DNA from: Budorcas taxicolor | Taxonomy: Eukaryota; Chordata; Mammalia; Artiodactyla; Bovidae | Length of the DNA stretch: 64,000 nucleotides | Reading direction: 5' to 3' | Assembly (NCBI RefSeq): GCF_023091745.1 | Contig: NC_068935.1 | Coordinates: 21,745,775 to 21,809,774, forward strand | Part shown: positions 1 to 11,640 of the stretch, piece after piece | Position numbering within the stretch: the first letter of the stretch is position 1 | Layout of the letters: each line of letters begins with the position of its first letter | The notes under the pieces: model-generated | Database searches by the model: none | Seen by the model: the letters and a program-made list of their open reading frames with translations, nothing else | Told to the model about the DNA's origin: nothing | Position numbers and translations under genes: made by a program

Positions 1-59
1 TATGATCGCTTACATACCTGAAAGAGCTTTGCCTTGTAGCATCTGTGATCTTCTTTTGG

Positions 60-245
60 AGCAGTGGTTATTGAAGTGGACAGTACCATTACTAGGTGAT
101 GTTTTAGAAATGGAGGGGGTGGCATTTTCTTTAGGTTGTCACTATGCATGGGAATGGTATTGGTATTTAGTGGGAAGGGTCCGGGGATGCTATGTGCCCT
201 GAAATACATGGGACAAGCCCACAGAGTGAAGATTTTCTCTATATC
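60..245 (+). repeat. hAT-Charlie-type MER fossil (MER20-like)
   Basis: The stretch around 118-235 (ggttgtcactatgcatggg, then tggtatttagtggg, then the ggacaagcccac region) resembles the body of an old non-autonomous hAT-Charlie element of placental mammals. Terminal repeats and target duplications are not resolved. A 66-residue open frame over it is not a recognised protein. The family assignment is from memory of the consensus and is moderate only. Confidence 0.45.
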
Positions 246-285
246 CCATATGGCTTTATTTTTTTCAAGTTTTGGCATTTAGAAA

Positions 286-1745
286 ATTTAAGTATAGTTG
301 ATTTATAATATTATATTAGTGTCAGATGTACAACATGGTGATTCAATATTTTATAGATTATACTCTGCTTAAAGTTATTATAAAATATTGGTTACATTCT
401 CTTAATTCCCTAACCCTATTCTGTCCCTCTTTCCTTTCCTCTCCCCAGTGGAAATCACTAGTTTGTTCTCTATATCTATCAATCTGTTTCTATTTCGTTA
501 TATTCATTCATTTATTTTGTTTTTTACATTCCACATGTGAATGATAACATTCATTATTTGTCTTTCTCTGACTTAACTCATTAAACCTAATACCTTCTAT
601 GTCCATCCATGTTGTTACAAATGAAAAATTTCATTATTTTTATGGCTGAGTAATTATTCCTCTTTTCAATTGAGTGTTTTTGTTTTCTTCAGATGTATAT
701 CCAGAAGTGGGATTGCTAGATTATATGGTAGTTCTATTTTTAGGTTTTTTAAGAAACCTCTCTACTGTTTTTCAAAGTGGCTACACCAATTTACATTCCC
801 CCCAACAGTGTATGAGGTTTCCTTTTTCTCCGCATTCTTGTCAACATTTGTTATCTGTATTCTTTTTGATGATGGTCAGTCTGACAGGTATGAGGTGATA
901 TCTCATTCTGATTTTATTTTGTATTTCTCTGATGTTTAGTGACGTCAAGCATCTTTTCATGTGTCTATTTCCCACCTCAGTGTCTTCTTTGGAGAAACAT
1001 CTAATCAGGTCTTCAGCCCATTTTTAAATTGGGTCGTTCATTTTTAAATGTTGAGTTATAGGAGCTATTTATATATTTTGGATATTAACCCCTTATTGTT
1101 TATTTCATTTACAAATATTTTCTCCCACTAACTAGGTTGATTTTTGTTTTGTTAATGTTTTATTTGCTGTAAAAACCTTTAAATTTAATTAGGTTCCTTT
1201 TGCTTATTTTTGCTTTTGCTTCCTTTGTCTTAGGAAAAAGATCCAAAAAATATTGTGACAGTTTGTGTCAGAGTGCTCTGCCTATGTTTTCTTCTAGAAG
1301 TTTTATGGTTTCACATCTTACGTTAAGATCTTTAATCCATTTTGAGTCTACTTTAGTATTTAAATTAAGAAAATGTTCTAATTTCATTTTTTATGTTTAG
1401 TTGTCCAGTTTTCCCAGCCCCACTTATTTGAGAGGCAGTCTTTCCTCTATTTGTCTTTTCTCCATTTTCTCTCTTTGCCTCATTTGTCCTAGACTAATTG
1501 ACCATACATGTGGGGGGATTATTTCTAGGCTCTCTATTCTGTTCCATTGGTCTATGTGTCTTGTTTTTGTGGCAGTACCATACTGTTTTGATTACTGTAA
1601 CTTTGTAGTATAGTCTGAAGTCAGGGAAGTGTGATACCTCTAGCTTTGTTTTTTTTTTTCGTCAAGATTACTCTGGCTATTCAGGGTCTTTTGTGGTTCC
1701 CCATATGACTTTTAAATACCTCTCTCAGAAATTTATGTAGGCAAA
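286..1745 (-). repeat. L1 LINE, 3' half of ORF2 and 3' UTR, antisense
   Basis: Read on the minus strand this is the C-terminal part of L1 ORF2 followed by the 3' UTR. The plus strand shows the usual antisense landmarks in order: the 3' UTR block near 330-560, the 'mother-tongue' block around 690-900, and the region ending near 1690. About 130 bases of consensus are missing near 655-668. No frame is intact on the minus strand. Divergence suggests an ancestral mammalian L1 rather than a recent bovine one. Confidence 0.85.
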
Positions 1746-1989
1746 AACATAAAATTATTTGGGATTAGAATATAACTCCATTTTTTATAAAAAAGCAAAT
1801 TACTTTTGTAAAGTTTTAATAGCTGCTGACTTCTCTAAAAATGCAACTACTGTGTAAATCAAGGGAAAGTCTTAGTTTATTTTGTTTGGTATTTCATATA
1901 GAGTTGTTTAATATTTTCAAAAATTATGACATCAGTGCCAGTGTCTATTTGTGGTATGTGAGTTGTCAATACAATGATCCTGTATTAAT

Positions 1990-2268
1990 CTACATTTGTA
2001 GTTGACACATATATGGTCTGTATTCCACGTGTTGTACAATACCTCTTTGTAACCTATCTTACACCCTATAGTTTGTACGTCTCATTCCCTTACCCCTATA
2101 TTGCTCCTCCCCTTTCTCTCCACACTGGTAATCATTATTTTGTTCTCTATATCTCTGAGTCGGCTTCCTTTATGTTATATTCACTAGTTTGTTGAGTTTT
2201 GTAGACTCCATATATAAGTGATATCATATAGTATTTATCTTTCTCTGTCTGACTTATTTCACTTAGCA
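1990..2268 (-). repeat. L1 3' UTR fragment, antisense
   Basis: A second copy of the L1 3' UTR block already seen at 330-560 (acacatatatggtctg through the ttctctgtctgacttatttc landmark). It is cut at 2268 by the BovB that follows. The 245 bases between the preceding L1 and this one hold nothing recognised. Confidence 0.75.
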
Positions 2269-2700
2269 TCAGTTCAGTTCAGTTGCTCAGTCGTGTCCGA
2301 CTCTTTGCGACCCCATGAATTGCAGCACGCCAAGGCTCCCTGTCAAAGGCTTTGGCATAGTCAATAAAGCAGAAATAGATGTTTTTCTAGATCTCTCTTG
2401 TTTTTTCCATGATCCAGCGGATGTTGGCACTTTGATCTCTGGTTCCTCTGCCTTTTCTAAAACCAGCTTGAGCATCAGGAAGTTCATGGTTCATGTATTG
2501 CTGAAGCCTGGCTTGGAGAATTTTGAGCATTACTTTACTAGCATGTGAGATGAGTCCAATTGTGCGGTAGTTTGAGCATTCTTTGGCATTGCCTTTCTTT
2601 GGGATTGGAATGAAAACTGACCTTTTCCAGTCCTGTGGCCACTGCTGAATTTTCCAAATTTGCAGGCAGATTGAGTGCAGCCTTTCACAGCATCATCTCC
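2269..2700 (-). repeat. BovB LINE with large internal deletion, antisense
   Basis: The first 75 bases are the antisense BovB 3' end (ttcagttgctcagtcgtgtc). At about 2341-2345 the sequence jumps directly into the antisense RT core, where minus-strand translation resembles the FIDYAKAFD region, and continues to the region upstream of the RT near 2700. Roughly 1.1 kb of BovB is missing at the junction. The two break ends share gac in the sense orientation. An agcatca heptamer lies near both outer ends (2265-2271 and 2689-2695) but overlaps BovB sequence on the right. Confidence 0.85.
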
Positions 2701-2780
2701 CCTAAATGAATGTAACCTTACAATAACCAACCCCCATTTTTGCCAACTGCACCTTGTTTTTTCCTGCTCCCCTCAACCTA

Positions 2781-2805
2781 TATATATATATGTGTGTATA
2801 TATAT

Positions 2806-2868
<63 letters not shown>
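2781..2868. repeat. TA-rich microsatellite
   Basis: An imperfect tract of (TA)n with interspersed TG and CA steps in its first part and pure TA from about 2820 on. It explains the Tyr/Ile-rich open frames on the plus strand, which are not genes. Confidence 0.95.
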
Positions 2869-2871
<3 letters not shown>

Positions 2872-3274
2872 GATCCTTGGAGTTCCTTTCTATCTGTTAG
2901 ACTGGGTGATGCTCAATTCATGAACCACTTAGTAAATCCAAAATGTCTTTATATTTTACTCATTTAAATGTTGCTATTTAACAACAGTTGTATGAGTGTT
3001 TTCACAAACAGTCAACAGGCAGGTAGAAAAAACTTTAGAGTTAAGGAGAGAATTAGAAGGGAAAAGGGTAGGGGAGAAATCAGCAGGTTGAGAAGATAGC
3101 AAGGGTATGTTGGAGAAGTTTCTAAGCCTCCCCATCTGTCTCCTGAAAGTTTTCCTGTGGCCTTGTCTTACCCATTCAAGAGAGTGTGATCAAAGTCTGG
3201 GTGTAGGCCCCTTTCAACCACCAAGGGCAGCTTTGAAAAACAGTTAACTTCTTTTCTAAACTGAAATATTGTTA
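2869..3274. other. No gene or recognised repeat
   Basis: About 400 bases of unremarkable sequence, with a purine-rich patch around 3030-3100. I recognise no repeat family and no coding potential. Confidence 0.5.
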
Positions 3275-3665
3275 ATTTAAATATTGTAATAGTTTTAGAT
3301 GTGCAGCATAGTGATTCAGTATTTTTGTAGATTATACTCCATTATAAAGTATTATAAGATAATGGTCATAATTCCCTGTGCTATACAATATATCCTTCTT
3401 GCTTATCTATTTTATACCTACTAGTTTGTTAATTTCATACCCATACTTTGTCCTTTCCCCCTTTCTCTCCCCTTCAGTAACCACTAGTTTTTTTCTGTAT
3501 CTGTTTCTCTTTTGCTATATACATTTGTTTTCTTTAATGATATCATACAATATTTATCTCCCTCTGTCTGACTTATTTCACCTAGAGTAATGTTCTCTGG
3601 GTCAATCCATATTGCTGTATTTGGCAAAATTTCATTCTTTTTATGGCTGAATAACATTCCATTGA
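3275..3665 (-). repeat. L1 3' UTR fragment, antisense
   Basis: Third antisense L1 3' end in the first 4 kb. It carries the tagattatactcc, ccctgtgctatacaa and tctgtctgacttatttcacc landmarks and ends at the tggctgaataacattcc point where the consensus runs into its TA-rich stretch. No target-site duplication was found. Confidence 0.75.
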
Positions 3666-4385
3666 GATGGTCACAGGAAACCAGGCAGCCACTAGGGCAG
3701 ACTTCTCTCTGCCCTGCAGGGCAGCCAGCTCCTGCATGTTCCTCATGTGTGAAGTCCAGGCTTTTCCAACCTTTCTATCTGTTCCAGTGATTCTCCAGCC
3801 AGTCAAGGAGGGATTGTCTCCTAGCTATAAAATCCCAGGACTGGAGCACCCAGTCTGTGGTTTTCACTGTACACTTCCCATTATAACTCTCTTTCCATGA
3901 ATTCTCCCTTTTCCTGGAACTAAGTCCTCTCCAAAGGGCACAGGTCCCCACCCTATCATTCTTATTTCCTTCCTGCCCAATTATATGTGGATCATTCTTA
4001 TAGTCTTGTTTGTACAGCAATCTTTTTCCAATTTCCAGTTAGTTTTCAGTGAGAATTGTTCCACATGCAAATGTATTTTTGATGTGATCATGGGGGAAGG
4101 TGAGCTCCACATCCTCTTACTCTGCCATCTTAATCTCAGATCAACAATTAACTTAATGCAGTGTAAGAGGTTGTTAAAATTCCTCTACCCTCAATTTCTT
4201 AAAATGGCCCCTGTTACCTTGTACTCCTCCAGTCTTCTGTCTTTGACTTTACCTGGAATCCTTTCTTCCATATTATATATTCCTTACACCTCATTCCCCT
4301 TAAGTCCCTTTTTTTCTTCTCATTACTCACTCCCATAAAGCAACAAACAGTGAAGCAGCATGATAAAGACTTATCTGTATGGTAG
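3666..4385. other. Unrecognised 0.7-kb interval
   Basis: Overlapping open frames of 66 to 117 codons occur on both strands, but none resembles a known domain and the codon pattern is not protein-like. The segment around 4080-4135 (gtgagctccacatcctctt, then ctctgccatctt) recalls sequence seen inside old mammalian LINE or ERV copies, but I cannot name the family. Confidence 0.35.
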
Positions 4386-6149
4386 AGATGCCAACAAAGG
4401 TCCAGATAGTCAAAGTATGGTTTTTCCAGTAGTCATGTACGTATGCGAGAGTTGGACTTGAAAGAAGGCTGAATGCTGAAGAACCAATGCTTTTGAACTG
4501 TGGTCCTGGAGAAGATTCTTGAAAGTCCCTTGGACAGCTGCTGGGAGCCAGCGTGAGGAACTCCACCCATGGCAAAGGTCATGAGGAAGGAGGCTCAGCA
4601 TACGCAAAGGCGGGATTGAGCCTCAGGAGACCCCCTGTTCCTGAGCATCTACCCCCAAAACCAGAGTCTGCTTACTTTAGTGCTTTGTGCTTTCACCTAC
4701 ACCTCTGACTTTACAGGGAGCTGTTCCCCACCACCTCTCTCAGAGAAGGAGTTAACTTACAGCTCCAGTTAATAAAAATTCCTGGGCGTGACAAGAGTGT
4801 CTCAACTTACAAACTCCTCTGAAGGTTCTCTAGCTTGCCTGAACAGGTTTGTCCGGCCACATGTAATTGTTCACAGCTTCCCAATCGTGAGAGGCATGAG
4901 ATGCTTTAAACTTTCTAAATACAGATTCTTTTGAGAAGTTAGAAAATTATTAATATAGTATAGTGGGTTGATTAGGAATTATATTGGTGAAGGGTTTTTC
5001 ATTTGTTGGGCCAATATTTGCTGCTAAGTCTCCATATCCCCTGCCCTTATACACATTAATGAACACAACTAGCGTATAGGAGAAATAACTATTAACCTTT
5101 AAGATTAATCATATTAAACCTTAGGCTAAATTCCTTTCTCGATTGTTACCCACTGCACCTTCACGCTATAAGAATGCAACTTTATCTGATGCCTTCAGAG
5201 GGTGACACCTAGTTTAAGAAAATTCACCCCTGGAAGAATAAGATTTCTGGTTGACCGTTATCAGAAAGAAAAGGCCGTAAATTGTCAGCAGCCCTCATGG
5301 CCAGAAGATGATGTAAAGCCCTTAAGAACTTTGTATACATTTGTATAAAACACCTGATTTTGATAAAGGTCAGATCTGCTGACCCCGCGTGACTCTGTAT
5401 TCATCCCTATGTATAACAAAAAGTATATAAGTGGACCTGAAAAATAAAGAAATTGGACCAGTTCCTGGAAAGACTGGTTTCCCCCATGTGGTCTTTTCTC
5501 GTTCTCTTCTTTTCTGGCTGAATTCCCATCTGGAGCATGGAGGCTCGCCACGTCTACTTACTTGCCCTGGCTTCTAAAACCCACATAGAGGGAGCCCAAG
5601 GCGGGGCAACCTCCGCTATTCGAGTGGGCGCCAGTGGCCTACGTAGATGGTGCAAACTCCTTGTCTTGGAGTTTTATTGGTTTTCCATGTAAACCAAATT
5701 ATTCAGCATCTTTTTCTCCACTAATTTTCCTACTACACTATTCTTTTCTAATCTCTCTTTATATGTGTAATTAAATAAGTTCTTTCCTAGGACACTGACT
5801 CCGTCCCCTCTTCGAATTTCCTGGATCCACTGGGGCTGGACCAGTAAATCCTGAAGGAAATCAACCCTGAATATTCATTGGAAAGACTGATACTGAAGCT
5901 GAAGCTCCAATACTTTAGCCACCTGATGCAAAGAGCCTACTCATTGGAAAAGACCTTGATGCTGGGAAAGATTGAGGGCAAGTGGAGAAGGGGGCAACAG
6001 AGGATGAGATGGCTGGATGGTATCACCAACTCAGCAGAGATGAGTTTGAGCAAACTCAGGGAGATAGTGAAGGACAGGGAAGTCTGGCATGCTGCAGTCC
6101 ATGGAGTTGCAAAGATTCAGACACAACTTAGTGACTGAACAACAACAGA
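4386..6149 (+). repeat. Old BovB LINE 3' part, split by an ERV LTR
   Basis: The left piece (4386-4538) encodes the degraded VMYGCESW / AFELW region downstream of the RT. The right piece (5843-6149) resumes at the ILKEIN/EYSLE region and runs to the 3' end, with landmarks matching DSLEKTLMLG and RGQQRMRWLDG. The terminus gactgaacaacaaca is of the older BovB type rather than the younger gaactgaactga type. The intervening 1.3 kb is an LTR. About 15 bases of BovB seem lost at the insertion point. Confidence 0.9.
4539..5842 (+). mobile_element. Solo LTR of a ruminant endogenous retrovirus, class-II-like
   Basis: A 1.3-kb non-BovB block bounded by TG (4539) and CA (5841-5842), placed exactly where the old BovB is interrupted. 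The start tgctgggagcc resembles class II (ERVK/IAP-type) LTR starts. A TATA-like box (gtatataag, 5423-5431) is followed closely by a polyadenylation signal (aataaa, 5443-5448), with a GC-richer U5-like part downstream. No retroviral internal sequence adjoins it, so it is a solo LTR. No clear TSD is visible, which fits a small deletion of BovB at the site. Confidence 0.75.
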
Positions 6150-7865
6150 TAATTTTCCATTTACAATTTGTTTGATTCCTTTCTCATTCCTCACTAGGCT
6201 GCTTCACTTCCTACTTTTATCCTTCCTTACATTCTACCTAGCCCTTCCTGTACATAGTCACAGCATAAATATATCATTTAAGCCAGTGAAAAAGCAGAAT
6301 AATTGTGTTGTGTTTGATTGGTGAGGCTGTCATATTAGTTAAATCAAATCTGCAAGTAGAGTGCTGTAACATTTGTTTCAAAAAGGATATGTAGAACATA
6401 GCATGCTATGAAGTGCCTCATTCATTGTATCATGCTCACAGCAGCTCCTCCAAAAACTGAAAACACAGTCTTTGACCTCAGAAAGTCGATCATCTGTTTG
6501 GTGCAATGAAATATAGACAATTGGAAACATTTTAAAAACAAAATATCAACAAATACAGGTTGATTTTGTAATAAACTGGGCCCCTAGTTTAGGTAATCTA
6601 CTCTTCTGGGGACAATCAAGGAAGGTATTTGATGTGTGCCAGTTAGACTCTCAAGAAGTACTAGATGGAAGTGGATTAATTTAGAAGAAAAGAATAGAGA
6701 ATTTAGCCCAGAAGTATGGTGCCTTCCAAAAGTCTGGGTAAATTCAGATTTGGATTCAATATCATTTAATGATTAGTCACTATGTACTAGGATTGATGTT
6801 TTTACATATGTGATTTTGTAATTATCATAACAGCATTGTAGTGGTACTAATGTTCAGTAGAATTATATAGCTAAACTAAAATTAATTCTAATACTTGATT
6901 ATTTACTCTAAACTTGGTGCTTTCTAAACTGTTTAGGAGTAAAAAAGGAAAATCTGATAAAGAAACTTAGAAATAAAATCTTGAAAGGTAGACAGGCTAA
7001 TACATCTGAGAACTGGATTTAGCTAAGTAGCATGGTTTATTTTTAGTGAAGAATCCATATGGAAGTGAGCTAACCTGTTTGTGCTCACTCTCACAAAGGG
7101 AAAGCACGTTCTTAAAGCTTCAGGGCCATTTCTATATCATTTGCATTAAGAAAGATTAAATAGGAATGATTCAGGCTACAGTATTTTCTTGGTAAGTTAT
7201 GATATGATTAGTGTCTTTCTCCAACATAGATGTGTGCAAACTGAATTCACAGTAATGTGATTTCTATTTGTAATGTACATTGCCATTGCATTCTGACAAC
7301 TTGAGATCTGTCACGAAGAAATAAAATAATTAGCAATCAGCAGTGGGAGTTTAATATTTTAATTTTCCACCTGTTGTGCAAAATGTTTTTGTACATGTGG
7401 ATTCAATTACTCATAAAATAAGGAATCAGCATAATGCAGCTACATTATACAGTCTTTGAACATGCACTATAGATAGAAATTGACAGGTTCTTTAGTTTAT
7501 TGTCACTATTCAAAGGGAATGCAAGCATCAAAAATATTTCAACTGAGGATTCTTAAAATTGACAAGGAAACATTCAGAGAAGACATGCAACCACAGTAGA
7601 ACCATGGAATACATTGAATCTGTTATATATAAATTGAGATAATAATTACAAAGGAAATATTGTAACTTCAACACTATTTACAATTTTTACAGACTATTTA
7701 CAATTTAAAAATAAACACAATACAGCTGAAACTTTTGTCTACCTAAATGAAAGATAAATACAATTTAATGACAAATGACAATCTGAGGTAAAACTTTTAT
7801 AAATGTATGCAGACATAGGGACAATGAATTTAAATGTAAAGAAAATTATTGAGATCAGTGACAAT
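6150..7865. other. 1.7 kb AT-rich sequence without gene or clear repeat
   Basis: No open frame above 60 codons lies wholly inside this interval and no repeat is recognised with confidence. A weak MIR-like stretch may sit near 6775-6850 (tatgtactaggattgatg), but it is too degenerate to call. This is the longest apparently single-copy interval in the first half of the window. Confidence 0.5.
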
Positions 7866-8015
7866 TAAAAAAACACACACATAGTAACGTATCAATAAAA
7901 AATGGGCAAAGGCTATGAACCAAAATTTCACAAAAGAAGAAATATGAATATAAATAAATGTGCAAAAAGGTTTGTTCCTACTAGTAAAAATATAGTAGGT
8001 AAAAAATGAGTTTAT
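7866..8015 (+). repeat. Possible old L1 ORF2 fragment
   Basis: The block aaaaaatgggcaaaggctatg followed by tttcacaaaagaagaaatatg matches the order of a well known L1 ORF2 3' segment, but divergence is high. The right border is unclear. Confidence 0.4.
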
Positions 8016-8243
8016 GTCCTAATTTTCCTTTTCCCTGCATAAGATACAGAAAAATGTTAATAACATAAAATTAGAAAAACATGATCATGTTCAAAATGAT
8101 AAACTACTGTGTGGAACAGAAATAAAGTAGAGATATAGTTAGTGGTAAAACCAAAGGCATAACTAGCTTCAGATACAGGCAGAAATTCTGAAAACTTTAA
8201 TTTATATGTAATAAGGGAGCTGTAAGCATTACATACATAGAAG

Positions 8244-9465
8244 TTCAGTTCAGTCACTCAATTGTGTCCGACTCTTTGTGACATCATGGACTGCAGCACT
8301 CCAGGCCTCCCTGTCCATCACCAACTCCCAGCGTTTACTCAAACTCATGACCATCGAGTCAGTGATGCCATCCAACCATCTCATCCTCTGTCATCCGCTT
8401 TTTCTCCAACCTTCAATCTTTCTCAGAATCAGGGTCTTTTCAAATGAGTCAGTTCTTCACATCAGGTGGCCTAAGTATTTGAATTTCAGCTTCAGCATCA
8501 GTCCTTCCAATGAATATTCAGGACTGACTTCCTTTAGGATGGACTGGTTGGGTCTCTTTGCTGTCCAAGGGACTCTCAAGAGTCTTCTCCAACACCACAG
8601 TTCAAAAGCATCAATTCTTCGGCGCTCAGCTTTCTTCCTTCATAGCTCAGTCGGTAAAGCATCTGTGTGCAATGCAGGAGACCTGGGTTCAATTCCTGGG
8701 TCAGGAAGATCCCCTGGAGAAGGAAATGGCAACCCACTCAAGTATTCTTGCTTGGAGAATCCCATGGACAAAGGAGCCTGGCGGGCTACAGTCCATGGGG
8801 TCACAAGAGTCGGGCATGACTTAGTGACTAAACAAAACCAGCTTTCTTTATAGTCCAACTCTCACCACATCCATACATGACTACTGGGAAAACACAGCCT
8901 TGACTAGATGGACTTTTGTTGGCACAGTAATGTCTATGCTTTTTAATATGCTGTCTAGGTTGGTCATAACTTTCTTTCCAAGGAGTAAGCATCTTTTAAT
9001 TTCATGGCTGCAGTCACCATCAGCAGTGATTTTGGAGCCCCTCAAAATAAATTCAGCCACTCTTTCCACTGTTTCCTCATCTATTTGCCATGAAGTGATG
9101 AGACCAGATGCCATGATCTTTGTTTTCTGAATGTTGAGCCCTAAAGCCAACTTTTTCACTCTCCTCTTTCACTTTCCACAAGAAGCTTTTTAGTTCCTCT
9201 TCACTTTCTGCCATAAGGGTGGTGTCATCTGCATATCTGAGGTTATTGATATTTCTCCTGGCAACCTTGATTCCAGCTTGTACTTCATCTAGCCCAGCAT
9301 TTCTCATTATGTACTGTGCACATGAGTTAAATAAGCAGGGTGACAATATACAGCCTTGAAGTACTCCTTTCCCAATTTGGAACCAGTCTGCTGTTTCATG
9401 TCCAGTTCTAACTGTTGCTTCCTGACCTGCATACAGATTTCTCAGGAGGCAGGTCAGATGGTCTG
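8244..9465 (-). repeat. BovB LINE, 5'-truncated, with SINE insertion and TSD
   Basis: Antisense BovB from the 3' end (ttcagttcagtcactcaatt) through the VMYGCESW region and back to the GQEATVRT region of the RT. Minus-strand translation at 9077-9346 shows NNLRYADDTTLMAESEEELK, the RT catalytic block. Frames are broken in several places. The copy is flanked by catacatagaag (8232-8243) and catacgtagaag (9466-9477), a 12-bp TSD with one mismatch. A Bov-tA SINE sits inside at 8637-8838. Confidence 0.92.
8637..8838 (+). mobile_element. Bov-tA SINE inside BovB
   Basis: A tRNA-derived head (tagctcagtcggtaaagcat, with a B-box-like ggttcaattcctggg) is followed by the Bov-A body (ggagaaggaaatggcaaccc to gtcgggcatgac). 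The flanking cagctttctt is perfectly duplicated at 8627-8636 and 8839-8848. The SINE therefore landed after the host BovB. Confidence 0.95.
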
Positions 9466-9477
9466 CATACGTAGAAG

Positions 9478-9584
9478 GACAAAGCTAAATTCACAACATG
9501 AAAGCAAGAGCTTTGATGAAGCTCTCTTGATCATGAAAAGAAAATGATAAAACCTAGGACCATTGCCTGAGCTGTAGTCTTTTT
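9478..9584. other. Short unique spacer between BovB and L1
   Basis: About 100 bases separating the BovB TSD from the L1 TSD. Nothing is recognised. Confidence 0.5.
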
Positions 9585-9598
9585 AAAGCTGCATATCT

Positions 9599-11464
9599 TA
9601 TAATTTTTCAAGTACAGATCTTTTACCTCCTTAGGTAGGTTTATTACTAGGTATTTTATTCTTTTTGCTATTATGGTGTATGTGAAATTATACCTTAATT
9701 TCTCTTTCTGATAGTTCATTGTTAGCATATAGAAATGCAAGAGATTTCACTAATGAAAGAAATTGAAGACAACATAGATTGAAAGATATGTATTCATGAA
9801 TTAGAATGATTAGTGTTGTTTAAATGACCATACAGCCCAATGCAACCTACAGATTCCATATAATCCCTATCAAAATACCAGGTCATTTTTCAAAGAACTG
9901 GAGCAAATAATTTTAAAAACTATATGGAAACACGAGACCCAAATAACACAATAATCTTGAGAAAGAAGAATAGCTGTAGAGGAATCATGCTCTCTGACTT
10001 CAGACTGTACTCAAAAGCTACAGTAATCAAAAAAGTATGGTACTGATAGAAAAACAGACACATAGATCAATGGAACAGAATAGCCAGAAATAAACGCATG
10101 TACTCATGGTCAATTAAATTATGACAAAGGAATCAAGAATAAATAATGGAGAAAAGACAATATCATCAATAACTAGTGCTGGGATAAGCTGGATAGCTAC
10201 ATTTAAAATAATAAAATTACAACATTCTCTAACTCCATATACAAAAATGAACTCAACATGAATTAGAGACCTGAATATAACACCTGAAACCATAAATGTC
10301 CTAGAAGAAAACTTAGGTGGAACACTCTTTGACATAAATTGTAGCAATATTTTTTTTGGATCTGTCTCCTGAATCAAAGGAAATGAAAGCAAAAATGAAC
10401 AAATGGATCTTAATTAAATTTTTGCACAGAAAAAAAACAAAACAAAACAAAACTTTGACAAAAATGAAAAGACAACCCTTGAATAGAAGAAAATATTTTC
10501 AAATCCTAGACCTGATAAGCGTTAATATCCAAAATATATAAACAGCTCATACAACTCAACATCAAATAAAAACAATCAACATGCTTAAAAAATGGGCAGG
10601 AGAATTGAATAGACATTTTTCCAAGGAAAGACATATGGGTGGCCAACAGGCATATGAAAAGGTGCTCAACATTGTTAATCATCAGAGAAATGCAAATCAA
10701 AACCAAAGTGAGATATCACCTTACACCTGTTAAATGACTATCATCAAAAAGAATACAAATAAAAAATGTTGATAAGGATGGAGAGAAAAGGGAACTCTTG
10801 TATACTGTTGGTGGAAATGTAAATTGCTGCAGCCACTGTGGAAAACAGTATGGGGGTTTCTCAAGAAACTAAAAATAGAACTATCACATGATCCATCAAT
10901 TCCACTGCTGGGTATATATCTGAAAACAAACAGCATAAAAAATGAAAACATTAATTCAAAAAGATACATGTACCCCAATGTGTATATGCTATATATATAG
11001 TATACACACAGACACAATGGAATACTACTCAGCCAAAAAAAGTTGAAAATTTGCCATTTGCAACTACATGGATGGACTTTGGGAGTGTAAGTTAAATGTC
11101 AGTGAAAGATAAGTACTGCATATAATCACTTATATGTAGAATCTAAAAAATGGAACAAACTCATGAATATAACAAAAAAGAAACAGACTTACAGATATAG
11201 AGAACAAACTAGTGGTTACCTGTAGGGTGAGGGAAAGAGGAGAGACAAGATAGGAGTAGCAGATGAAGACTAAGAGGTATAAATTCCTGTTTATAAAATA
11301 AATAAGCTAAAAAGATATATTGTACAACACAGATAATATAGCCAATATTATATAATAACTATAAATAGAGGATAGCCTTTAAAAATTGTGAATCACTGTC
11401 TTATATACCTGTAACTTACATATACCTTAACTATACATATACCTTAACTATACCTCAGTTTTAA
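9599..11464 (+). mobile_element. L1 LINE with 5' inversion (twin-primed), complete with TSD
   Basis: The outer 150 bases (9599-9748) are L1 ORF2 on the minus strand. From 9748 the element runs on the plus strand through the end of ORF2 and the 3' UTR to 11464. The inverted piece is the segment that immediately precedes the plus-strand piece in L1, which is the expected product of twin priming. The 14-bp TSD aaagctgcatatct is perfect at 9585-9598 and 11465-11478. ORF2 is broken by stops and frameshifts. The 3' UTR contains a small tandem duplication near 11425-11455. Confidence 0.9.
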
Positions 11465-11561
11465 AAAGCTGCATATCTCTCAGAGCCATCTTTCTCCTGG
11501 CCTTAAACCATCACAGGTATGAGGAAAGAGGGAGTCTGAGCTGCCTTTGCTCTGGTAACTT

Positions 11562-11640
11562 CTTTACTAGCTGAGCCACCAGGGAAGCCCACTCCTGATG
11601 GAGTGGATGGATAGAAGATGATGGATGGATAGAAGCCCAC
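11562..11640 (-). repeat. Bov-tA head fragment plus GGAT-rich simple repeat
   Basis: 11562-11591 (gctgagccaccagggaagccc) is the antisense tRNA-like 5' tip of a Bov-tA SINE without its body. 11598-11640 is a short imperfect tract built on ggat and gaaga. Confidence 0.6.

Noticed and set aside
2341..2345. Spliced BovB RNA as explanation of the internal deletion
   Set aside because: The consensus sequence at the joint lacks GT at the left break and AG at the right break in the required register. A 3-bp microhomology explains it better.
2675..2967. Tyr/Ile-rich proteins over the TA tract
   Set aside because: Direct translation of a TA microsatellite.
4539..5842. Provirus with retroviral genes
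   Set aside because: Only LTR sequence is present at this and the other LTR loci. No gag, pol or env sequence adjoins any of them.
8278..8853. 191-codon plus-strand frame
   Set aside because: It is the antisense shadow of BovB running into a Bov-tA SINE. The same peptide strings recur at every antisense BovB in the window.
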